The notes under the pieces were generated by a model that searched no databases, was not told the DNA's origin, and was given only the letters and a program-made list of their open reading frames with translations. The position numbers and the translations under genes are program-made. From Chalciporus piperatus (taxonomy: Eukaryota; Basidiomycota; Agaricomycetes; Boletales; Boletaceae): 64,000 nt of DNA. The stretch lies in contig JBBPTG010000031.1 in the NCBI GenBank assembly GCA_038093975.1, positions 1 to 64,000 on the forward strand, written 5' to 3'. Below are positions 9,431 through 19,719 of the stretch, piece after piece (the first letter of the stretch is position 1; every line of letters starts with the position of its first letter).

Positions 9431-10238
9431 TGAAAACACCGCCCGGACTCTAGGGCTAAAGAGTTGGTCGATTGACCGTTGGTGTACGTGACACACTAAG
9501 AGAAAGCAACTCTACCCACTGCTGCATATACGGTTGTCCGCCGTCTAAATACGGATAAAGTTGCTGTTCCCCATAGTGCACTAGGGGCTCTTTCGTGGTT
9601 CGAGACGTCTTGGGGTCTGCGCAAGCACTAGCCCTCTGACTGTAGACACCACGCAGGTTCTTGTGATCACCTGTAACGTCACAATTCGCCATCTGGCTAT
9701 TCTATTCTTTTGGGCCAGCCTTTAGTGCCCCGTTTCTGTTATCCTCGTACTATAGTATTTTGTTCGAAGACCGGATTGGGATCGTGCCCAATTGCGAAGG
9801 ACGACAAGGGAAAAGCGCGTCGCCGCCCCCTTGGCTGAGTCATACGTAGCAACGTAAGCCGGCAGCACCGCCGAGGTACAAAAATAGAAAACAATAAAAA
9901 ATAGTATCCTGTATTACGATAGCTTTTGCTGCTGCTCGAAAATAGAAGTTCGAGAGTAGTATATGTGTAAAATCAAATCAGATCTTGGAAAAATTCCTCA
10001 GAAGGTCTGCCGAGATTCCGATAAGCGTCGCAGGTATTACCTCCGCTCGAAAAGATATTTTCTTCGTCCTCGTGTCTGTCATCCCCAGAGAACCTTTGGA
10101 AGATAGGGTTCAGTAAGGATATATGTCAGCAGAGTTCGAGATCAAGAACCACAAGATCAGGGTTACAGATCTCCCCCACGTCACTTCCCTTCCTCATCCG
10201 AAAGTTCACATCCTCCTACTCCCCGTCCCGAAACTCCG
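9431..10238 (+). other. Gypsy untranslated leader
   Basis: About 800 nt lie between the primer site and the gag ATG, with no long plus-strand frame. It may hold packaging or translation signals, but nothing specific is recognisable. Confidence 0.55.
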
Positions 10239-11453
10239 ATGGCAGATCCCGCTGATCCCATCGCTACTCTCACCGCCGCTCTGAAGGCGCTCATTTCAGA
10301 CAATTCGGACTCCGTGTCCAAAAAAGTTGCCGACCCGGGAAAGTGGGATGGTGACCGCACCAAATTCCGTTTGTGGTGGGCGCAGGTTAACGCCTGGCAG
10401 TCTGTCCACACGTGGAAAAACAACAAGGTTCGATGCCTCGCCGTACTCTCACGGTTAGAAGGAAAAGCGGCTGGGTTCGCCCAGATGACAATAGAAAAAT
10501 GGTCACGATATGAACTCTTACCACCGCCGCCAGTAGAAGGCGAGCCAGAACCTGATCGGGCACCCTTGGGACTACTAGCATGGCCCACGTGGACAATATT
10601 TTCACATCTCCTCAAATCACATTTCCAGATTGACGTACTCGCTCATGAGAGTCTCAGGAAATTGGAAGCATTGAAGCAGGCTGGGAAACCTGTGGACATC
10701 TTCCTCCAGGAGTTTGAATTATTGAAGGCGGAATCGGAGATTGAAGATGCTCATGCCAAAGAGCTTCTAAAAAAGGCAATAGATTACAAAATCTATTATC
10801 AGGCGCAAATCAACACCAATGTTGATGAGCAAAATTTGACCAACACGATCGACACCTACCGAAAGTTGGGTCGAACTTTCGAACGTATCGTCGTTGAACG
10901 CGGTGCTCCAGCTCGTCAGGCACCCGCGACTGTGCCAAGGCCTTCATCATCATATCTGTATCTTCCCCCTCGTTACCCAATTGCATCACGTCCGCTCCCA
11001 CGTCCCCCCGCTCCGTATGCGGCCCCCCGTTTCACTCCCACAGGCACACAGCCTGGTCGTGGAGCCCCGATGGATCTGTCGGCACAGCAAATGCCAAGAT
11101 CCCCCGTTCGGGGAAACTGTTTCAATTGCGACCAGCCCGGTCATTTTGCAAACGCGTGCCCAAAGCCCCACAGGCCGCGTCAGAGACAAGTTGTTATGTG
11201 GGATCCATATTCGCAACAATACGTTGAGACTTCCCTGCCGTTTGACAACCGGCAGATGCCCTTCGCAGGTACCATCCCTGCACCCTACCCTCCCCAATCT
11301 TCCCCCTACCCCGCTGGCCCGTCCACCAGCACAAGTTACATGTCGCATCAAGCGGCATATACCAACCAAGAAGCGGAAGCGTACTGGCGCGACCGTATTG
11401 AATCAGAAGCCAAGGCACAGGCAGCCGAGGCTTTAAAAGGAAACAGCCAATGA
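10239..11453 (+). CDS. Gypsy Gag (404 aa)
   Basis: This is the structural protein of the virus-like particle. Residues 30-230 match the retrotransposon Gag region, with WDGDRTKFRLWWAQV near the start of the fold. A proline-rich linker leads to one zinc knuckle, CFNCDQPGHFANAC, at residues 294-307 (C-X2-C-X4-H-X4-C), and a basic and proline-rich tail follows. The ATG at 10239 is the first good start after the leader. The TGA stop at 11451-11453 overlaps the pol ATG in the sequence ATGA. A T-TTA-AAA heptamer sits in the zero frame 13 nt before the stop. Confidence 0.93.
   Translation: MADPADPIATLTAALKALISDNSDSVSKKVADPGKWDGDRTKFRLWWAQVNAWQSVHTWKNNKVRCLAVLSRLEGKAAGFAQMTIEKWSRYELLPPPPVEGEPEPDRAPLGLLAWPTWTIFSHLLKSHFQIDVLAHESLRKLEALKQAGKPVDIFLQEFELLKAESEIEDAHAKELLKKAIDYKIYYQAQINTNVDEQNLTNTIDTYRKLGRTFERIVVERGAPARQAPATVPRPSSSYLYLPPRYPIASRPLPRPPAPYAAPRFTPTGTQPGRGAPMDLSAQQMPRSPVRGNCFNCDQPGHFANACPKPHRPRQRQVVMWDPYSQQYVETSLPFDNRQMPFAGTIPAPYPPQSSPYPAGPSTSTSYMSHQAAYTNQEAEAYWRDRIESEAKAQAAEALKGNSQ
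11432..11453 (+). promoter_or_regulatory. gag-pol junction: slippery heptamer plus ATGA stop/start overlap
   Basis: Bases 11432-11438 read T TTA AAA in the gag frame, a canonical X-XXY-YYZ site for -1 ribosomal frameshifting, and pol is in the -1 frame. Between the heptamer and the pol ATG the -1 frame has no stop. Gag ends at 11451-11453 and pol could restart at the ATG at 11450. A short GAGAA/TTCTC hairpin lies just downstream. Either frameshifting or coupled reinitiation could make Pol. Confidence 0.6.
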
Positions 11454-14400
11454 GAGAAATGGGTTCTCGGCGGCTCGGACATAGTGTACCAAATGGTTGT
11501 ATTAGTACTACTCCTTGTGTTCCGTTTCAATATAACTTTTCTTCTTCTTCTGAAAGGGCGTCCCTTAGTGGCGTGGCGACAGAAGTAAAACAATTCGTGC
11601 TTAATTCCCTTAAGGTAAATTATTCGAAAAAAGAAATCCCATCAAAAATACATGTAAGGAATCAGAATCGGAAAAACGAGCTGGATCTCGCTATTACTAT
11701 TATGTACGATAAAGGAGAGCAATGGAAGAAAATGGAGTTTGCCGCTCTATTGGATTCCGGCGCAACCGAAACCTTTATAGATAAATCGTTCTGTGAGCGA
11801 CATGGTTTGACACTGGAAGAACTTCCTTTTCCTATTCCAGTGTACAACGCCGACGGCTCAGAAGGAGCGATAGGCGGTGTCACTCACAAGGTTTCGCTTG
11901 TTTTAGGACACAATGGACATTTTGAGCACATGGACGCTTTTGTTTCTGTACTTGGCACTCATCACATGATCATCGGCTATGATTGGCTTGAGAGGCATAA
12001 CCCTGAAATCGACTGGGTAGCCAAACGAGTACGATTCACACGCTGCACAGATCAGTGCAAAGTAGTCAACTATCATTTGAATCGTTCTTTTTCTATTCGC
12101 AGAGTGTTTGAGGCGGGGCTCACCGAGAAAGTCCCAGTAGAGCTCCATGAATACTTAGATGTCTTTTCAGAGCAAGAGAGTGAGCGTATGCCTACCCGAA
12201 AGGCGTGGGACCACGCAATAGATCTCAAGCCTGATTTCGTTCCTAAAAAGGGTCGGGTGATTCCGATGTCCGAACAGGAACTTGATGACGTCAAAAAGTT
12301 CATCGATAAGGAGTTATCGAAAGGATATCTTCGTCCGTCGAAATCCCCTCAGACATCTCCTGTTTTCTTTATTCCAAAAAAGGATGGAAAAAAGAGATTG
12401 GTTATGGATTATCGTTACGTAAATGAGGGAACTGTCAAAAATGCTTACCCTCTCCCCCTCATTTCCGGACTTATAGACCAGCTCAAAGGAGCTGATATGT
12501 TTACTAAAATGGACCTACGTTGGGGTTATAATAATGTTAGAATAAAAGAAGGTGACGAATGGAAAGCGGCTTTCGTTACTCCATTTGGCGCTTACGAACC
12601 TGTCGTTATGTACTTTGGACTTACGAATTCTCCCCCCACATTCCAACAAATGATGAATGATCTATTTAGTGATCTTCATGGGGTTCTCATTATTTATATC
12701 GACGATCTTATGATCTTTACGTTCGGAAAAACTAGAGCAGAGCACTTAGAAATAGTTAAAACCGTATTGCAACGTCTCAGAGAGAACGATCTTTATGTAA
12801 AACCAGAAAAGTGTAGCTTCGCAGTGGATTCCGTAGATTTCTTGGGAATGGTTATCTCCCAGAAAGGCGTAGAGATGGACACTTCAAAGGTGCAGGCTAT
12901 TTTAGACTGGCCGGCGCCAACTCGGTTGAAGGGTGTTCAGTCCTTTTTAGGATTGGCTAACTTCTACCGACGCTTCATTCAGGGTTTCGCTGACATTGCT
13001 CGTCCCTTGAATGACCTTACCAAAAAGGACACACCATACCGGTGGGGACCGGAGCAACAGCAAGCTTTTGACAAGCTGAAGCAGCAATTCACTACCGCTC
13101 CGCTTTTGGCTTATCCTGACCGCTCTAAAGAAGTCAGAGTAGAAACGGACGCTAGTGATATTGCAACGGGAGCTGTGCTCTCGGTTAAATGCGATGATGG
13201 CCTCTGGAGGCCTTGTGCCTTCATTTCCCATTCCTTTAGTTCTGCCGAGAAGAACTACCCGGTTTATGACAAAGAGCTTTTAGCTGTCATTCGGGCTTTG
13301 CAGGAATGGAGACATTATCTAATGGGTCGAGAACATTTCGAGATTTGGACTGATCACAAGAATCTCGAATATTGGAAATCTCCCCAGACTCTGAGCCCAC
13401 GTCAAGCACGCTGGAATGTGTTGCTCTCAGAGTATAATTACTCGATTATTTATAAACCGGGTGCCACAAATGGAAGGGCTGATGCTTTATCTCGTCGAGA
13501 AGATCACGGAGAAGCAGATCCCGACCATAACAAAAATATTACTGTCCTTCCTGCTTCTGTTTTTATTAATACGATTACTCTTTCCTCACCTATTTACGAC
13601 GAAATACAAAATGAATCAGAAAAAATAAAAAATGATACGGTAGATGGCTTCGTTTTTGATGAGGGGTCTATAGTATTTAAAAATGACAAAAACAAAGTTT
13701 TCGTTCCTATTTCTTTACGTACTAAACTTCTCACAATCCTTCATGATTCTCCTATTGGCGGCCATGGTGGCCAAGGACGTACTTTGCATTTAGTTACTCG
13801 TTATTTCTCGTGGCCTGGTGTCACAAAGGACGTTAAAACATACGTAGAACATTGCCAGACGTGCGCCCTCACGAAGGGAAAGTCAACGGCACAAGCTGGC
13901 AAATTAATTCCCCTTCCGGTTCCAAAAGAACCTTGGAAGGATATATCTATAGATTTCACCACGGGTTTTCCCAAATCACGTGGTTTTGATGCCATTTGTG
14001 TAATTGTAGATCGTTTCTCTAAAGAAGTAGAGTTCATCGCTTGTAAAAAGACAATTTCTTCGAAAGAATTAGCTATCCTATTTAGAGACAATGTTTGGTG
14101 TAGACACGGACTTCCCTCTTCGATTGTTTCAGATAGAGGACCGCAATTTGCATCGGAGTTTACTTCGCAGCTTTGCACCCTTTTAGGAATAGAACAAAAG
14201 CTGTCAACCGCTTATCACCCCCAAACCGATGGCCAAACGGAGCGTATGAACCGAGAACTCCAGCAGTATCTCCGCGCTTACGTGGCTAAACGTCAAACGG
14301 AATGGGCTGATTGGCTGAAGATAGCGCAGTTCCATCACAATTCCTCCCTTTCCACTGCTACCGGAACCATCCCCTTTGCTATAACAAAAAACTACTTCCC

Positions 14401-15088
14401 ACGCATGGGATTCGAAGGCGATTCATCTCCGGCTGGTACATTCGTAGAGAAATGTGGAAAGGCACACAAAGAAGTAGAGCAAGCGCTAGAAGAAACTCAG
14501 AACCGGATGAAAGAGCAAGCGGACAAGCATCGGTCCGAAGCTCCAGATTATCAAATCGGAGATTTTGTTATGTTATCCACGGACAACCTCAAATTACCTT
14601 ATCCCTCCAAAAAGATGACGCAAAACTGGATCGGACCTTATCAGATCACGAAGGTTCTTCCCAATGCAGTCACACTAGACTTGCCCAATTCTATGCATAT
14701 TCATCCCACGGTTAATGTCAAACGGGTCAAACCGGCTAAAGAACCGTTGGAAGGGCAACCGGTCCGTCTTCCGGATCCGGTAATAGTCAACCAAGAGGGA
14801 GAAGAAGAGTACGAGGTGGATTACGTAGTGAAGTCTCAGGTTAAACAAGGACAATTAGAATACCTGGTTCATTGGAAAGGCTGGGACATATCGGACCGTA
14901 CATGGGAAAAGGCAGCGCATTTGTCAAATGCACCCGAAGCTGTCAAAGCTTTTCACAAAAAGCACCCGTCCGCCCCACGCCGTATTAACATGACCATGGG
15001 AAATTTCTCGGCCTTGTTTCAGAAATACGAAAATCTGACAGAGGTTCCTGTGCGGAAATTGCCGAATCGCCTGGAATGCGATTCCTAG
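11450..15088 (+). CDS. Gypsy Pol with C-terminal chromodomain (1212 aa)
   Basis: Domains in order are as follows. The aspartic protease carries DSGAT at residue 102. Reverse transcriptase spans about 240-480 with YIDD at 416-419. RNase H has D567 (ETDAS) and a TDHKNL motif. The integrase has its zinc region at about 745-800 and catalytic D835, D895 and E931 (HPQTDGQTERMNRELQ). A GPY/F-type region with NWIGPYQI follows at about 1060-1105. The chromodomain at about 1119-1175 contains EYLVHWKGW. The chromodomain suggests integration directed to methylated-histone chromatin, as shown for related fungal chromoviruses. No stop or frameshift breaks the frame. The residues before the protease have no recognised domain. 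Confidence 0.96.
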   Translation: MREMGSRRLGHSVPNGCISTTPCVPFQYNFSSSSERASLSGVATEVKQFVLNSLKVNYSKKEIPSKIHVRNQNRKNELDLAITIMYDKGEQWKKMEFAALLDSGATETFIDKSFCERHGLTLEELPFPIPVYNADGSEGAIGGVTHKVSLVLGHNGHFEHMDAFVSVLGTHHMIIGYDWLERHNPEIDWVAKRVRFTRCTDQCKVVNYHLNRSFSIRRVFEAGLTEKVPVELHEYLDVFSEQESERMPTRKAWDHAIDLKPDFVPKKGRVIPMSEQELDDVKKFIDKELSKGYLRPSKSPQTSPVFFIPKKDGKKRLVMDYRYVNEGTVKNAYPLPLISGLIDQLKGADMFTKMDLRWGYNNVRIKEGDEWKAAFVTPFGAYEPVVMYFGLTNSPPTFQQMMNDLFSDLHGVLIIYIDDLMIFTFGKTRAEHLEIVKTVLQRLRENDLYVKPEKCSFAVDSVDFLGMVISQKGVEMDTSKVQAILDWPAPTRLKGVQSFLGLANFYRRFIQGFADIARPLNDLTKKDTPYRWGPEQQQAFDKLKQQFTTAPLLAYPDRSKEVRVETDASDIATGAVLSVKCDDGLWRPCAFISHSFSSAEKNYPVYDKELLAVIRALQEWRHYLMGREHFEIWTDHKNLEYWKSPQTLSPRQARWNVLLSEYNYSIIYKPGATNGRADALSRREDHGEADPDHNKNITVLPASVFINTITLSSPIYDEIQNESEKIKNDTVDGFVFDEGSIVFKNDKNKVFVPISLRTKLLTILHDSPIGGHGGQGRTLHLVTRYFSWPGVTKDVKTYVEHCQTCALTKGKSTAQAGKLIPLPVPKEPWKDISIDFTTGFPKSRGFDAICVIVDRFSKEVEFIACKKTISSKELAILFRDNVWCRHGLPSSIVSDRGPQFASEFTSQLCTLLGIEQKLSTAYHPQTDGQTERMNRELQQYLRAYVAKRQTEWADWLKIAQFHHNSSLSTATGTIPFAITKNYFPRMGFEGDSSPAGTFVEKCGKAHKEVEQALEETQNRMKEQADKHRSEAPDYQIGDFVMLSTDNLKLPYPSKKMTQNWIGPYQITKVLPNAVTLDLPNSMHIHPTVNVKRVKPAKEPLEGQPVRLPDPVIVNQEGEEEYEVDYVVKSQVKQGQLEYLVHWKGWDISDRTWEKAAHLSNAPEAVKAFHKKHPSAPRRINMTMGNFSALFQKYENLTEVPVRKLPNRLECDS

Positions 15089-15096
15089 AGAGGGGA
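15087..15096 (+). other. Gypsy polypurine tract
   Basis: The purine run agagagggga ends 3 nt before the 3' LTR and overlaps the end of the pol stop codon. Confidence 0.7.
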
Positions 15097-15099
15097 TAG

Positions 15100-15555
15100 T
15101 GTTATAGTATTTAAAAACTTTTCAAACTTTTACCTACGACGGTATTCGAACTCTGGACTTTGTCTACAAACTTAGGGGTCAAGCCGGATTCATCTTAAAT
15201 CCGCTCCGGTAGTCCCTGTAGCATTAAGTAAACTATTACATAATCAGGTCACGTGACAAAGGTCCAGACTTAGATGAGTCAGCAATGATGTCATGGCCTA
15301 GACCCTAATCCGTACCTGGTACCTTTTCTTATCTATCGTCCCACTTACCTTATTTATCTTTTCCTTTATGATTTCCTTATTCGGCTGTTGGTCTGTGCGC
15401 ACTTCTCAATAGTATATAAGTAGCCCTGTACTTATCACAGACCCCAGTCTAATCCATTTGTGACTTCACCGTCATTAAGTTTTAGTACTCAGCATATCCT
15501 TCGCATAGGTCTAGTGTTGCCTAAAGTCCCCGCCGTGTTGTGAGAGATCATAACA
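15100..15555 (+). repeat. 3' LTR of the gypsy element (456 bp)
   Basis: It has the same TGTTAT...ATAACA ends as the 5' LTR. Differences concentrate in the segment before the TATA box and in the last 100 bp. The gtcacgtgac palindrome (15248-15257), tgagtca (15275-15281) and the 11-nt self-primer (15446-15456) are all preserved. Confidence 0.95.
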
Positions 15556-15569
15556 ATAATAGTATACAA

Positions 15570-15675
15570 GGGCGCGTAGCCTAATGGTAAACTATGCTCA
15601 AGGTAAGTCATGCTATTTCAATAATATAATCTTGTTAATGTTTCTAGTCCCCAGTTCGAATCCCAGTTGCGACAA
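15570..15675 (+). repeat. tRNA-Arg-like (SINE-like) fragment
   Basis: An A-box, TAGCCTAATGG (15577-15587), and a B-box, AGTTCGAATCC (15653-15663), are 76 nt apart. The A-box region resembles that of eukaryotic tRNA-Arg (GCCTAATGG). The two halves are separated by a stretch that starts gtaagt and ends tttctag. The T-stem does not pair, so this is not a working tRNA. A tRNA-derived SINE head or a decayed tRNA is the best explanation. Confidence 0.4.
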
Positions 15676-15799
15676 GTATTTAAAGTCAATTGTGATTGGT
15701 TGGTTGGATTTCAACTCGCTTGAGATGTCCCGTGTTAAGTTGCCGGTTGGCCGGTGAAATAACCGGTGCGATAACATTTTGATTCTTATGGCCTTCCTT

Positions 15800-16030
15800 G
15801 AACCCCTATTACAATAGTATTGCAATCCTAATTTAAATAATAATGCTATCCTGATTTAAATGTCATTTCAATGCTAACTTAATATCTGTGCCGTGGCTGC
15901 CCATGTGATCACATTCGGACCGGTGCGGTTTCAATGCCCATTGCCATCCTGATTGCAATATCATAGTCAGCCGGCTCGCAATCAGACCTTTAGTATTGCA
16001 ATGCTGATGTAATGGTGACTTCCTATTGCG
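15800..16030. repeat. Degenerate short repeat around 'caatcctgattt'
   Basis: Variants such as gcaatcctaatt, gctatcctgattt, gccatcctgattg and gcaatgctgatg recur at irregular 20-50 bp spacing. No coding frame overlaps convincingly. It looks like an eroded minisatellite or the tail of an old element. Confidence 0.4.
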
Positions 16031-16666
16031 GCATTTCAAGCACTTGCAATCCATTGAATTAAATTTTCGAAATTTCCGACAGACATGGAAGGGTTTGGGG
16101 TAGGGCTGCAGCCCGCGCAGCTTGCCCCCGCATTCGTGTTCCTTGCTAGCCCCGACTTGTATGCATCTGAACAACAAGTCCTACCCATAATCGTTCCATA
16201 ATGCGTGCGTTTGACCCAATGCCTGCTAGAGGGGGTATGACATGTTGGTAGTTCGTAAATAGTAGAGTGTGTGATGGCCGCCGACTTGTCTCCCCGCATC
16301 GTCAAGTTGTCTTAGAAAAAGCGTTGTGAGGTTACTCTGCCCTAGTACAACGTCATTGATCTTCTCTCCGGTTCAAAACCATCAAACCATCTTATCAAGA
16401 ACATCAAGTATCTTTGTCGCTGACAGAGCGACGAACCAGACACTGCATATGGTATAATCATGAATGCACACCAAATACTCGTGCAACTAAGAGCAGTGAC
16501 AGCAACCATCACGACGCTTGTGTGGAAGAAAAGAGAAGGGAAAAGAGAAGGTTCAAAAAATGCAAGATACCAGAAGCCCTCGTAAGTAGTATAAAATCCA
16601 ACGAGATTAAATCTTACTCCCTAGTCCGGAGGTGATATATGATACAAATCCAATCATGATGAAAGC
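16031..16666. other. Spacer without recognisable gene
   Basis: Only short frames of no recognisable family occur. The right part probably includes the 3' UTR of the neighbouring minus-strand gene. Confidence 0.5.
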
Positions 16667-18593
16667 TTAGGCCATTAGGTCGACAAGGATAGTGATAATA
16701 CCAAGGACTATCGAACCATGTCAGCATGTCGACCAACGCAATGTCCGAGGGAAAACTCACCAATCTCAATCCCGATCAAAGCGATGACAATCTGTTCGAG
16801 ACGTTCTGCATGTCTACTCGAGACAGATTCTTTGAGGAGCTGAAGCATATCTTGGAGAACCTGTGCAGCCGACGTCAGCGGTGTGCCGTATGCCCATACG
16901 GTGAAGTAGATCAGCTGACTTCCACACGCGTGTTCAAGAGATCGATGCGTTGAGGAATCTCTAGATAACTTCTGGCAGCATCATAAAGAGGTTGCAAATC
17001 GGGATAACTCTGTACATTCCCATTAATGTCCGCGGAGACGATGGAGCCGCGTATGAAAACATACCCAAAAGACTTCCTGCAACGAAAAGAAGAGAGGTTC
17101 GCCTGTATAAGCACAGGGAACGTGAATAAAAGCAAGACATACCGGCGAATCGAGTACGGACCCGACGGAGTTGATGTTCGTCCGTAATATGAAGAGTTCC
17201 CCCGTTTTGCGCATAATTTCTGTTGTCCCGCGTTCGTGAGGTTGCGTCACGGGTTCGGATAGGAAGTCAACAGACCTTTATGTGGCATCCCAATCGTGCC
17301 AGTCTCCGAAAGCGTTTCGGGGATATCCTTGGTCTCTTCTATTTTTGAGGATATGAGTTCCTCGAACTGAACAGGGGGTGAGAAGGTCTCCAGAACATAG
17401 AAAACGAAGCGGACCAATGATATCTTGACTGATTGGGAGAGTGCATGTGACAATGAAAGCTTGGTCCTACGCCCTGTGGTTCATGACATAATATAACAGG
17501 AGATATGAGCAAGCTCACATGTATCCCGAGCCGTGTCGAAGAGTGATCACATCGTTATATATTCTTTTGTGGAAATGGGGTTACACGACGTTCGGATCCA
17601 AGGGGTAACCGCACGTACCGACTGTAGTTTGCGTAGTAATAGTTCAAATCTTCCATCTCAACGTCATCGGGTCCTAATGAGAGAAGATTCATAAACCAAC
17701 ATGCATCGAGTGATCGAACACCTTACCTAGCCTATCTACCTCGAAGCGTCGTCTAACAAACCGTTATCGACATAGCTGACATCTGAAATGGACGAACTCA
17801 CATTGATGCAAGGAAGCGTTTCTCCTGTGCCTCCGACATCCCCCAAATCACGACCGTGCCGTACCCAAAGACAAATATCTCTGCCTCATTTGGTACGGAG
17901 TAGAATTTACTTCGTTTCTTCTTGGTGGAGTGAGCATTGTCTGCGTCTGGCGTGGGTGGGTTTAACTCAGGGACACCGAGCAAATCTGCAGTTTGGGTGC
18001 TGCGCTTCGCATGCACTCCCTCGGGATTACTCGAGGGCTCATAGGCGTATGGGGTGTAAATCACATCATCGATAATCTTGGAATCCGTTTGGTACGCGGT
18101 ACGTCTTGCATTGAAAAACTTCATGAGTTCCGGGAGCATATACGAGCTATATTCGAGTGTCAGCCCCAACACTAGAAGTTCCAAAGGCGCGAAAGAGAGC
18201 GGGAGGCACTCACTGTGCGGTCGCATAGGCTGTTACCCTCGGAAGCGACTTTGCCTTCTTCTTCGTTAGCCTCAGTGCATCACGACGTGCGGTGCCCTGA
18301 GGGATCCTCGATATTTGTCTCAAGCGCTCTTCAGCACCTTCATCGTCGGACTCCTCTTCCTCCTCTTCGTCATCTCCATCGTCAGTATCCCCAGTTCCGT
18401 TCGGGCTTTCGTCAAGCTCGCGAGAGGGTTGTGTGGATGAGCCTGGGGTCACGGTCGTTGGCTGATCCGGCAACACTTTGAGTTTGCCGGCAGTCTTCGT
18501 TGAGCGGTTTGCTCCACGAATCTTTGGCTCTGCTTGGGGAGTCGCAGGCGACTGTGGTGGATTCGTCTTTGGAAGTAACGGCTTTGAAGACAT
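16667..18593 (-). CDS. RMD1: RMD1/Sif2-like DUF155 membrane protein (437 aa, 12 exons)
   Basis: The family contains yeast Rmd1 and fission yeast Sif2, and the human mitochondrial relative RMND1. Exons on the minus strand: 18593-18214, 18146-17802, 17752-17727, 17673-17619, 17563-17519, 17466-17415, 17366-17276, 17219-17143, 17076-17065, 17009-16920, 16860-16761, 16707-16667. They sum to 438 codons. The N-terminus is low-complexity with an acidic block. DUF155 follows, with VTAYATAHSY, IFVFGYGTVVIWGM, RIYNDVITLRHG, GELFILRTNINSVGSVLDSP and YDAARSYLEIPQRIDLLNTR. One C-terminal membrane segment ends in VDLMA. Exon 9 is only 12 nt (Glu-Val-Phe-Trp). The 48-nt intron at 17414-17367 is in frame and stop-free. 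Confidence 0.93.
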
Positions 18594-19719
18594 GATGGAA
18601 CGTGAAAACGGTTTGTGCTCGTCGACCGCGACGGTGGCTGGTTCAAAATTAGATAACTGCTTGGCAAGTGTAAATAATCAAATTAATAAATGTCAACAAC
18701 CTGTCCAATGACATCATGAACGTGTCAACGCGTACCCAACTTCACGACCGACAAGTTGCTAACTTACACAAATCCACTGGGTTTTCTTTCCTCATGAAGA
18801 AGTTCGAGCTATTCGCAGAGCCAATGGTCTTCAGAAAATATAGATGCGCCGGTGGGAAGTTGGTTTCTCAATCTGCACCAGTCTTGTTCTAAACTTGAAA
18901 GGTCTCTCTGTCAAGCACCTGTTCGATTTCAATCGACTCGAAAGTCTTGCCCGACTCACTCTTGAGAGTAGTTCAACAAGGAAAGGTAGCCCCTGTTGAG
19001 TCTCCTGTGCTCTTCATAATTACGACGACACGAAGTCGGTTTCGCAGTGGTTACTGTCTCGGTGCTTGATTTTAATGCTGATTCTTTTCTCTGTCGACGG
19101 TGATCCAGGTGAAGCTGAGGTTACAGCACCACTACCAACACCACCGCCAAACAGATCCGCATTATTTTCTCGGAGAAATAGCCTATACTTGCTTCTCATA
19201 TCACCTCACACCTGTTACGCCGTCCGGGAGTCGTCGAGTCGTCGTCGCGTTTCGTACTGCAACATCGCGCGCTGTCAGCTATCTTGTCTACTTCCCACCC
19301 ATCGCGACGCGAATTACACAGGGGTTCAGACCGATGGCCCCAGGAAAGAGACCAAAGCCTGATATATTCAACTGGATTACCACGTTACCAGCGGAGGCGG
19401 GAGCGCGGAGTTCGAGAGAGTGGGTCATGGATTTAATTTGAGTCAAAAAATCACACTTGTCGAAGGCCTCCGTCATAACCGTTCAAGAGCCGATGGTACG
19501 GTGCCTCTCCATCAAAACATTGGCCCCGAACGCGTGTTCCTGCAATGTGTTTTCTTCCTCGCTCGCCCTTTATAAGGTCTCGAGCTCGGGAGAAAGGAGA
19601 AACAGCAATAGAATCTCGATTGCGTTTCGAAATCAGAGCGTCGAGCCCCATCTAGAAACACAGGAAACAGTATGCAGTTCGAGAGGAATCGAGACCACGA
19701 TACAGCAAGTTCACCCCGG
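18594..19719. other. Spacer: promoter side of the DUF155 gene, no other gene seen
   Basis: Short overlapping frames exist on both strands but none resembles a known family. The right end may include the decayed 3' end of the photolyase pseudogene. Confidence 0.45.

Larger units (their letters stand above)
8963..15555 (+). mobile_element. Ty3/gypsy chromovirus-type LTR retrotransposon, complete
   Basis: Two LTRs (8963-9417 and 15100-15555) flank a leader, gag and pol. Pol has the Ty3 order protease, reverse transcriptase, RNase H, integrase and ends in a chromodomain, which places the element among chromoviruses. Both coding frames are open. By eye the LTRs differ at roughly 30-35 positions (about 93% identity), much more than the copia pair. 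The 5 bp outside each end (ggatg and ataat) do not match, so no target duplication is visible. Confidence 0.96.
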
